A stretch of 9,473 nt of DNA from Bacillota bacterium (lineage in GTDB: Bacteria; Bacillota_A; Clostridia; Peptostreptococcales; Anaerovoracaceae): contig JAFTHD010000145.1 in NCBI GenBank assembly GCA_017457585.1, positions 1-9,473 of the forward strand, written 5' to 3'. A program made the position numbers and the translations under genes. A model generated the notes under the pieces. It did not search any database and was not told where the DNA came from. It saw only the letters and a program-made list of their open reading frames with translations. Each line of letters begins with the position of its first letter. The stretch's first letter is position 1. Shown here piece after piece: positions 1-5,807 of the stretch.

Positions 1-1
1 G

Positions 2-1123
2 GCCTTCAACACGGAGAAGAAGGAACAGAAGCGATTTGACATTGCAAATCTCGACGTTACGGGCATAAACAAGTTCGTCAACAAGGCCATGTCTCTCATG
101 ATGCCATCCATTACCTTCGTCATGAGCGGAGTCGGCATTTTGATCGTGTGGGTGGGAGCACACATGGTGGATGCACAGGAACTTCTCATCGGCGACATGC
201 TGGCATACCTTCAGTACGCCATGCACGTAATCATGTCTTTCATGTTCATGACCATGATATTCATGATGATTCCAAGGGCCGCAGTTTCGGCAGGAAGAAT
301 CGGAGAAGTACTGGACGTTGAGCCTACCATAGTGGAGGCAGAAACGCCGCAGGTAATCGAAGCGCCAAAGGGTGTTATTGAGTTCAGAAACGTGGAGTTC
401 AAGTATCCCGATGCGGACCTTGCAATACTTTCAGATATTAACTTTACGGCGGAGCCGGGCAAAACGACAGCCATCATAGGCGGTACGGGAAGCGGCAAAT
501 CGACGCTCATAAATCTCATTCCGAGATTTTACGATGTAACGAAAGGCCAGATACTCCTGGACGGAGTGGACATCAGGGATCTCAGCTTAAGTCAGCTCAG
601 AGATCAGATCGGTTACGTGCCGCAGAAGGGGGTGCTCTTCTCCGGAACCATAGCCGACAACATGAGATTCGGCAAAGGTGATGCGACGGACGATGAGGTC
701 AGAGAGGCCATAGAGATCGCGCAGGCTACGGAGTTCGTTGATGAGAAGCCGGAGGGCATTGAGACAGAGATTTCCCAGGGCGGAACAAACGTGTCCGGCG
801 GACAGAAACAGAGACTGAGCATAGCCAGAGCGCTTGCAAAGAAGCCGAAGGTTTACATCTTCGACGACAGTTTCTCGGCGCTCGACTTTAAGACGGACAA
901 AGCGCTGAGAGCGGCCCTCGCAGATAAGGTAAAAGACAGCACGATTTTGATCGTGGCACAGAGAATCAATACGATCCTTGATGCCGACCAGATTCTCGTA
1001 CTCGACAGGGGCAGGATCGTCGGCAAGGGAACACACAGTCAGCTTATGGACACTTGCAGCGTCTATAAGGAGATTGCTCTTTCCCAGCTTAGTGAAGCGG
1101 AACTGGAAAGGGGGAATGTTTGA
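2..1123 (+). CDS. ABC exporter half-transporter, degenerate-site subunit (5' partial)
   Basis: This is the C-terminal part of an ABC exporter subunit with a fused membrane domain and ATPase. The frame is open to the left window edge and reads AFNTEKKEQKRFD before the first ATG at 89, so that ATG is internal and the true start lies outside. Two membrane segments remain (about bases 104-175 and 203-281, probably TM5 and TM6), followed by the nucleotide-binding domain. Visible motifs are Walker A GGTGSGKST (479-505), Q-loop YVPQKG, signature VSGGQ (791-805), D-loop SALD and a long Walker B strand. Two key positions are altered: the Walker B catalytic Glu is Asp (FDDS, codon 866-868) and the H-loop His is Gln (VAQRI, codon 959-961). 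Both changes are typical of the degenerate-site subunit of heterodimeric exporters such as TM287 or LmrC. The downstream gene supplies the complementary motifs. The substrate (drug, lipid or peptide) cannot be told from sequence. Confidence 0.95.
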   Translation, partial: AFNTEKKEQKRFDIANLDVTGINKFVNKAMSLMMPSITFVMSGVGILIVWVGAHMVDAQELLIGDMLAYLQYAMHVIMSFMFMTMIFMMIPRAAVSAGRIGEVLDVEPTIVEAETPQVIEAPKGVIEFRNVEFKYPDADLAILSDINFTAEPGKTTAIIGGTGSGKSTLINLIPRFYDVTKGQILLDGVDIRDLSLSQLRDQIGYVPQKGVLFSGTIADNMRFGKGDATDDEVREAIEIAQATEFVDEKPEGIETEISQGGTNVSGGQKQRLSIARALAKKPKVYIFDDSFSALDFKTDKALRAALADKVKDSTILIVAQRINTILDADQILVLDRGRIVGKGTHSQLMDTCSVYKEIALSQLSEAELERGNV

Positions 1124-2988
1124 TGGCATCGGCAAGCAATAAGAGAAGCGCCAATGTGAGCATTGGCGGTCCTGGAGGCAGACAGGGCGGAGGCGGCAGA
1201 GCCGGCAAAATGATGCCGGGCGAAAAGGCAGACAACTTCTGGCCTACCATGAAGACACTGCTGGGCTACCTTGCAAAGTACAAGTTCAGACTTTCCATAA
1301 TCATTATCTTTGCAATTGCAAGCACCATATTCAACGTAATCTCCCCGACCATACTGGGCGATGCAACGGACGTGGTGGTGAAGGGAATCATGGGAGACGG
1401 AGTGGACTACGGAGCACTCTTTAATATACTCATGCTCCTGCTTGCACTCTACGTGGCAAGCCTCCTTTTCGGCGTTATCCAGGGGTGGCTAATGGCGGAC
1501 GTATCTCAGAGCATCATTTATACGCTCAGGGATAAGATGTCTGTAAAGCTGGACAGGATGCCGCTCAAGTACTACGACAGCACGACCCACGGGGAGCTGC
1601 AGAGCCGAATGATCAACGATATCGAGACGGTAAACCAGAGTCTCTCGGTTAGCCTGACTCAGATGATAACCAGCTTCATCACGCTGATAGGAATACTGGC
1701 TATGATGATAAGGATAAGCCTTATCATGACGTGCATCGTAGTGCTCGTCATCCCGCTTTCCATGGTTGTCATCAGACTTGTGGTGTCAAAGTCTCAGGGA
1801 CACTTTAAGAACCAGCAGAAGTATCTGGGAAGCGTAAACGGACACGTGGAAGAAATGTACACGGGCCACGATATCATTCAGGCCTTCAATAGAGAGGAAG
1901 AGTCGGAAAAGACCTTCGAAGGTTACAACGACAAGCTTTACAACAGCGCATGGAAGTCACAGTTCCTGTCCGGTCTCATGATGCCGCTGACCAGCTTCAT
2001 CGGGAATCTTTCCTACGTTTGCGTGTGCCTCTTCGGCGGATATCTGGCAATCAAAGGCAGTATCTCCATCGGAAACATCCAGGCCTTCATTCAGTATGTG
2101 AGAAGCTTCAACCAGCCGATCCAGCAGGTGGCAAACGTTGTCAACCAGCTTCAGTCGACGGCTGCTGCGGCAGAAAGAATCTTTGAACTCATCGACGAAG
2201 AGGAAGAAGATGGGCTTGATGAAACGGCCGAATGTGAAGTGGCGCTGGAACTCGTAAAGGGCAACGTAAGATTCGATCACGTGACCTTTGGATATAAGGA
2301 AGACGAGCCTGTCATAAACGACTTCTCATTTACGGCATATCCGGGGCAGACGATAGCCATCGTAGGGCCTACCGGTGCAGGCAAGACCACCCTCGTTAAG
2401 CTGCTCATGAGATTTTACGAGCTGAACGGTGGAAAGATCATGGTGGACGGTTACGACATCACGAAGATATCCAGAGAGAACCTGAGGAGCCTCTTCGGAA
2501 TGGTGCTTCAGGAGACGTGGCTCAACAGCAGTTCAATTAGAGAGAACATAAGATACGGTAAGCCTGACGCAACGGATGAAGAAGTGGAGGCTGCTGCAAA
2601 GGCGGCCCATATAGACCACTTCATCAGAACCCAGCCTCAGGGCTACGATACGCCGATAAACGAAGAAGCAACCAACATTTCTCAGGGACAGAAGCAGCTT
2701 CTGACCATTGCACGTGCAATACTTTCGGACGCGCCGATCATGATACTGGACGAGGCGACCAGTTCGGTAGATACGAGAACGGAAGTGCAGATTCAGCAGG
2801 CCATGGACAACCTGACAAGCGGCAGAACCAGCTTCATTATCGCACATCGCCTATCTACGATACGTAATGCGAACCACATTCTGGTGATGAATCACGGCGA
2901 CATCGTTGAGCAGGGAACACACGAGCAGCTTCTGGAAAAGGGCGGCTTCTACGCAGACCTGTACAACTCCCAGTTCGCAGAGAACTAA
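1123..2988 (+). CDS. ABC exporter half-transporter, catalytic-site subunit
   Basis: This is a full-length half-transporter of 621 residues and the partner of the preceding gene. A TTG at 1120 is in frame, but I chose the ATG at 1123: it overlaps the upstream TGA by one base (TGATG) and has a purine-rich site (AAGGGGG, 1108-1114) eight bases upstream, which indicates translational coupling. The N-terminal 40 residues are Gly/Lys-rich and probably cytoplasmic. Six membrane segments follow within about residues 55-325, with the TMD-to-NBD linker near 350. The NBD has Walker A GPTGAGKTT (415-423), Q-loop VLQETW, Walker B IMILDE with the catalytic Glu at 544, D-loop SSVD and H-loop His575. Its signature is ISQGQ (519-523) instead of LSGGQ. 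Walker A, B and H-loop are therefore intact while the signature is degenerate, the mirror image of the first subunit. Family assignment is firm; the substrate is unknown. Confidence 0.96.
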   Translation: MASASNKRSANVSIGGPGGRQGGGGRAGKMMPGEKADNFWPTMKTLLGYLAKYKFRLSIIIIFAIASTIFNVISPTILGDATDVVVKGIMGDGVDYGALFNILMLLLALYVASLLFGVIQGWLMADVSQSIIYTLRDKMSVKLDRMPLKYYDSTTHGELQSRMINDIETVNQSLSVSLTQMITSFITLIGILAMMIRISLIMTCIVVLVIPLSMVVIRLVVSKSQGHFKNQQKYLGSVNGHVEEMYTGHDIIQAFNREEESEKTFEGYNDKLYNSAWKSQFLSGLMMPLTSFIGNLSYVCVCLFGGYLAIKGSISIGNIQAFIQYVRSFNQPIQQVANVVNQLQSTAAAAERIFELIDEEEEDGLDETAECEVALELVKGNVRFDHVTFGYKEDEPVINDFSFTAYPGQTIAIVGPTGAGKTTLVKLLMRFYELNGGKIMVDGYDITKISRENLRSLFGMVLQETWLNSSSIRENIRYGKPDATDEEVEAAAKAAHIDHFIRTQPQGYDTPINEEATNISQGQKQLLTIARAILSDAPIMILDEATSSVDTRTEVQIQQAMDNLTSGRTSFIIAHRLSTIRNANHILVMNHGDIVEQGTHEQLLEKGGFYADLYNSQFAEN

Positions 2989-3002
2989 AGTGCGTTGCTT
3001 TC
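2974..3002. repeat. Direct repeat copy 1 at the convergent gene junction
   Basis: A 29-base segment spanning the ABC subunit stop codon matches bases 3035-3063 with 27 of 29 identical (differences at 2976/3037 and 2991/3052). The copies are offset by exactly 61 bases. On the plus strand the segment encodes FAEN-stop, the end of the ABC protein. On the minus strand it encodes ESNAL-stop, the end of the GIY-YIG protein. Confidence 0.9.
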
Positions 3003-3016
3003 GCGGAGCCGGCAGT

Positions 3017-3037
3017 GGCTATGCGTTCATGCCTTTT
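3017..3037 (+). terminator. Weak intrinsic terminator-like hairpin after the ABC pair
   Basis: GGC(T)ATG-cgtt-CATGCC forms a six-pair stem with one bulged T, followed by TTTT (3034-3037). It lies 29 bases after the stop of the second ABC gene, in the right orientation to end that transcript. The short stem and short T-run make it a weak candidate. Confidence 0.4.
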
Positions 3038-3063
3038 GCAGAGAACTAAAGCGCGTTGCTTTC
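3035..3063. repeat. Direct repeat copy 2 at the convergent gene junction
   Basis: This is the second copy of the 29-base repeat. Here it carries the real stop of the minus-strand GIY-YIG gene. It contains a small dyad, AAAGC-gcgtt-GCTTT (3048-3062), with a five-base stem; in copy 1 one pair of this stem becomes a T-G wobble. The 32 bases between the copies do not clearly match either flank, so a simple perfect tandem duplication is not evident. Confidence 0.9.
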
Positions 3064-3348
3064 AGAAAGAATCAGAGCCACCTTGGCATCCCGGGTCAGC
3101 TTTTTGATGGCAGCTTCGCGGCGAAGCCCCTCGCTTCTATCGTTCACATACTCCAGATAGACGGGCGCCACCGGCAGCCTGCTGCGCGTATACTTTGCCC
3201 CGCGGCCGGAGCTGTGAGACTTGATTCGCGCCATAAAATCGGTGGTCCAACCAGTATAAAGAGAACCGTCCCCGCACTGCAATATGTATACGCAGTGACC
3301 GGGGGCGTAATCTTTTTTTGAATCGTATTTTGATAGTATTCTGTCCAT
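3046..3348 (-). CDS. GIY-YIG nuclease-superfamily small protein (YhbQ/UPF0213-like)
   Basis: This 100-residue protein consists of little more than a single GIY-YIG domain, the usual size for the YhbQ/YazA (UPF0213) family. The GIY strand is VYIL (residues 20-23) and the YIG strand is YTG (31-33). The conserved helix follows with Arg41 in MARIKSH, then the KYTR stretch (52-55), and the metal-binding Glu is Glu78 in RREAAIKKL. The family fold is a nuclease domain; members are implicated in DNA metabolism, but the role is not settled. The ATG at 3346-3348 has no clear Shine-Dalgarno sequence, so the start is less sure than the domain. The gene converges on the ABC pair, and its last codons lie inside the 29-base repeat. 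It sits 38 bases downstream of a broken ATPase gene on the same strand. Confidence 0.88.
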   Translation of the reverse strand: MDRILSKYDSKKDYAPGHCVYILQCGDGSLYTGWTTDFMARIKSHSSGRGAKYTRSRLPVAPVYLEYVNDRSEGLRREAAIKKLTRDAKVALILSESNAL

Positions 3349-3386
3349 AAGTTAATTATTTTTAAGGCATTGCAGAGCATATCACA

Positions 3387-3680
3387 TTATTCGAAGAAGG
3401 ATTGGTTGAATCTGAGAAACTCAAATATGTTCATATGCTTGATACCGTTTCGTTTCTGTAGAAGCGTGTCTGCGGTAAGTATATATTTGGGATAATTGTC
3501 TCTGATATTTTCCAGAACGCGATATTCGCGGTCTTCGGTTTCTTTGCTGGCAAGAATTGTGTACGAGACCTGAACATATGCATAATTCATGCTGTTATCC
3601 CGAAGAATAAAATCGCATTCCAGTTTTCCAATCTTACCAACACTGACGTGAAGGTTATTAAAGCATACCGTTAAATGCAA
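3387..3680 (-). pseudogene. C-terminal remnant of an AAA ATPase with DUF4143 domain
   Basis: The reading frame covers about 97 residues and matches from memory the extreme C-terminus of the AAA_14/DUF4143 ATPase family: VGKIGKLECDFIL (14-26), a YAYVQVSYTI strand (34-42), a TEDREYRVLENIRDNYPKYILT helix-strand unit, and NGIKHMNIFEFL near the end. Complete members are roughly 400 residues, with an N-terminal AAA domain carrying Walker A and B. That domain is absent. A stop codon lies shortly upstream in the same frame, and the only start-like codon is a TTG at 3678-3680 without a ribosome binding site. The breakpoint falls at an AT-rich inverted repeat. I interpret this as a deletion remnant, not an active gene. 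Family recognition rests on the pattern ExDF-QV-DNYPKY-IKHxN; expression as a short protein cannot be excluded. Confidence 0.75.
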
Positions 3681-3726
3681 GTTAACGTTGATTTGATTGC
3701 AAATTTATCAAATAAATTAACGTTAA
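3681..3726. repeat. AT-rich dyad with two TTAACGTT boxes
   Basis: TTAACGTT occurs at 3682-3689 and again at 3717-3724, where it extends to the perfect ten-base palindrome TTAACGTTAA. Between them ATTTGAT (3691-3697) and ATCAAAT (3707-3713) form an inverted repeat around a nine-base centre. The whole stretch can fold as an imperfect cruciform. It abuts the truncated end of the DUF4143 remnant. It could be a regulator binding site, the end of a lost element, or both. Confidence 0.55.
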
Positions 3727-3808
3727 ACGCTAAATAACGCGGCGAAAGCAAAAGATTAAATACAACTCGAAACATCCGATGTTAGCCTGACCATAATTAT
3801 GAAACAAG

Positions 3809-3837
3809 ATGACTAATCAAGTCAAGTATGATATAAT
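3809..3837 (+). promoter_or_regulatory. Extended -10 promoter for the flavodiiron gene
   Basis: A perfect TATAAT lies at 3832-3837, preceded by TG at 3829-3830 (extended -10, TGnTATAAT). Seventeen bases upstream is ATGACT (3809-3814), four of six to TTGACA. The predicted transcript start near 3844 gives a leader of about 45 bases. An inverted repeat TGACT-aatca-AGTCA (3810-3824) covers the -35 and part of the spacer and could be an operator. Confidence 0.7.
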
Positions 3838-3854
3838 GCAGGGGATTCGTGATA

Positions 3855-3864
3855 TTAACGTTAA
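3855..3864. promoter_or_regulatory. TTAACGTTAA palindrome in the flavodiiron leader
   Basis: This perfect ten-base palindrome is identical to that at 3717-3726, and the match extends to 11 bases (ATTAACGTTAA). It sits just after the predicted transcript start and 12 bases before the GGAGG (3877-3881) that serves the ATG at 3889. The position suits a repressor site or an RNA element. The polarity TTAAC/GTTAA is opposite to the Rex consensus as I know it, so I name no regulator. Confidence 0.45.
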
Positions 3865-3888
3865 CTATTGATTTTCGGAGGTAATTAG

Positions 3889-5691
3889 ATGATTTCAAAG
3901 GTTACTGATTCCATTCTTTACGTAGGTGCGAACGACCACGATCTGGACCTGTTCGAGGGCCAGTACATCGTGCCTAACGGAATGGCATACAATTCATACG
4001 TTATCGTAGATGAAAAGAACATCGTAATCGATACGATCGACAAGAGCAAGACTGAGGAATGGCTCGGCAATCTGAAGGAAGCCCTCGGTGACAAGGCTCC
4101 AGACTACCTTCTGGTGCAGCACATGGAGCCGGACCACTCTGCTTCAATCAAGGCTTTCGTAGACACTTATCCTGATGCTACCGTAATCGGAAACAAAAAG
4201 ACTTTCGCAATGATCGGTCAGTTCTTCCCAACTCTCGAGATTAAAAATACGCTCACAGTTGAGAGCGGCGATAAGCTGGAGCTGGGTGCGCACACTTTGA
4301 ACTTCCTGTTCGCACCGATGGTTCACTGGCCAGAGGTAATCATGTCATATGAGCAGACGGACAAGGTGCTCTTCTCAGCAGACGGCTTCGGTAAGTTCGG
4401 AGCACTGGACGTTGATGAAGACTGGGCCTGCGAGGCAAGAAGATACTACTTCGGAATCGTCGGTAAGTATGGTGCACAGGTTCAGAACGTTCTGACTGCA
4501 GCAGCTTCACTGGACATCCAGACGATCTGTCCGCTTCACGGCCCGATCCTCAAAGAAGACCTTGGATACTACATCGACCTTTACGACAAGTGGTCCAGCT
4601 ACACTCCTGAGGATGACGGCGTTTGCATTTGCTACACGTCCGTTTACGGCAACACCAAGAAGGCTGCAGAGATTCTTCACGACAGACTGGTTGAACTGGG
4701 TGTTCCTATCGTTGAAATCAGTGATCTGGCAAGATGCGACATGGCTGAAGCAGTAGAGGACGCTTTCAGATACGACACGCTGGTACTTGCAACGACTACC
4801 TACAATTCGGAAATATTCCCGTTCATGAACCAGTTCATCGATCACCTGACGGAGAGAAACTTCCAGAACAAGAACGTTGCGCTCATCGAGAACGGTACAT
4901 GGGCTCCTGCAGCAGCAAAGACGATGAGGAAGAAGCTGGAGGGCTGCAAGAAGCTGCGTTTCGCAGAAAACAGCGTAACGATCAAGTCCGCACTGGACGA
5001 AGGATCCCTTGCTGATCTGGAAGCACTTGCTCAGGAACTGGCAGCACTTTACAAGGCTCCTGAAGTTCCGGAAGAGGAGGAGAAGAAGCTGGATCCTACG
5101 GCACTCTTCAAGATCGGATACGGACTCTACGTTGTTACATCAAACGACGGAACGAAGGACAACGGAATGATCTGCAACACGGTTACACAGGTAAGTGACA
5201 ACCCGAACAGAATTGCAGTAAACATCAACAAGGCAAACTACACCTGTGAGGTTATCAAGAAGACAGGCAAGCTGAACGTAGCAGTATTAAACGAGGATGC
5301 TCCGTTCGCAATTTTCAAGCACTTCGGATTCCAGTCGGGAAGAAACGTGGATAAGTTCGCAGACTTTGAGCATGCAGGAACAGCATCGAACGGTCTGAAG
5401 TATCTGGACAAGTATGCTAACGCATATATTTCAGGTGATGTTGTAGATACAGTTGATCTGGGTTCACACCTGATGTTCATCTGCACAATTCCTGAGTCCG
5501 TTAAGCTGAACGATGTTCAGACCATGACCTACAACTTCTATCAGGCTAACGTGAAACCAAAGCCTGCAGCACAGAAGAAGGGCTGGGTTTGCAACGTATG
5601 CGGATACATCTATGAAGGCGAGACTCTGCCTGAAGATTTCATCTGCCCGCTCTGCAAACACGGTGCTGACGATTTCAGTAAGCTGTCATAG
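3889..5691 (+). CDS. fprA: Flavodiiron protein fused to flavin reductase and rubredoxin (FprA-Hrb type)
   Basis: This 600-residue cytosolic enzyme is predicted to reduce O2 to water and/or NO to N2O. The N-terminal metallo-beta-lactamase-like domain (about 1-240) holds the diiron ligands H78-x-E80-x-D82-H83, H146, D165 and H217. A flavodoxin-like domain (about 245-390) follows with FMN loop TSVYGNT (250-256). After an acidic linker (PEVPEEEEKKL, 391-401) comes a flavin reductase-like domain (about 402-555). Last is a rubredoxin domain with Cys568, Cys571, Cys586 and Cys589; the 14 residues between the CxxC pairs make it the short-spaced, rubrerythrin-like type. In Moorella thermoacetica a separate flavin reductase-rubredoxin protein (Hrb) feeds electrons from NADH to FprA, so this gene appears to combine donor and acceptor in one chain. 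GGAGG at 3877-3881, seven bases upstream, fixes the ATG. It is monocistronic, with its own promoter and terminator. O2 versus NO preference cannot be read from sequence. Confidence 0.96.
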   Translation: MISKVTDSILYVGANDHDLDLFEGQYIVPNGMAYNSYVIVDEKNIVIDTIDKSKTEEWLGNLKEALGDKAPDYLLVQHMEPDHSASIKAFVDTYPDATVIGNKKTFAMIGQFFPTLEIKNTLTVESGDKLELGAHTLNFLFAPMVHWPEVIMSYEQTDKVLFSADGFGKFGALDVDEDWACEARRYYFGIVGKYGAQVQNVLTAAASLDIQTICPLHGPILKEDLGYYIDLYDKWSSYTPEDDGVCICYTSVYGNTKKAAEILHDRLVELGVPIVEISDLARCDMAEAVEDAFRYDTLVLATTTYNSEIFPFMNQFIDHLTERNFQNKNVALIENGTWAPAAAKTMRKKLEGCKKLRFAENSVTIKSALDEGSLADLEALAQELAALYKAPEVPEEEEKKLDPTALFKIGYGLYVVTSNDGTKDNGMICNTVTQVSDNPNRIAVNINKANYTCEVIKKTGKLNVAVLNEDAPFAIFKHFGFQSGRNVDKFADFEHAGTASNGLKYLDKYANAYISGDVVDTVDLGSHLMFICTIPESVKLNDVQTMTYNFYQANVKPKPAAQKKGWVCNVCGYIYEGETLPEDFICPLCKHGADDFSKLS

Positions 5692-5723
5692 GAGAATCAT
5701 CTCATATAGAATCGTTCATTACG

Positions 5724-5748
5724 AGCGGCGTCATCTGGCGCCGCTTTT
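5724..5748 (+). terminator. Intrinsic terminator of the flavodiiron gene
   Basis: AGCGGCG (5724-5730) pairs perfectly with CGCCGCT (5739-5745) around an eight-base loop, followed by TTTT to 5748. It starts 32 bases after the stop codon. The T-run is on the plus-strand side only, so it serves the flavodiiron gene and not the convergent MMPL gene. Confidence 0.85.
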
Positions 5749-5807
5749 CGTATGCGGAAAACCCTCGTGTGGGACGCGGCATCGCTTTTCGTCGCGCGAG
5801 GACTTTC

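Noticed and set aside
587..1135. 182-codon open frame on the minus strand opposite the first ABC gene.
   Set aside because: It is antisense to an intact nucleotide-binding domain and has no recognisable domain of its own.
2995..3321. Plus-strand 108-codon open frame after the ABC pair.
   Set aside because: It is the complement of the GIY-YIG gene, which has recognisable catalytic residues, and crosses the direct repeat.
3046..3680. Intact GIY-YIG plus ATPase pair as a small defence system.
   Set aside because: The ATPase lacks its whole Walker-motif domain, and YhbQ-like GIY-YIG proteins are common housekeeping-type single-domain genes. Nothing else supports a defence role.
3681..3864. Possible CRISPR-like or insertion-sequence end from repeated TTAACGTT boxes.
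   Set aside because: The copies are only 8-11 bases, irregularly spaced and palindromic; there is no transposase, spacer regularity or terminal inverted repeat pair.
5750..5807. Hairpin CCTCG/CGAGG downstream of the MMPL stop as a minus-strand terminator.
   Set aside because: The pairing is only five bases around a loop of nearly 30 bases. The following TTTT is present, but the structure is too weak to call.
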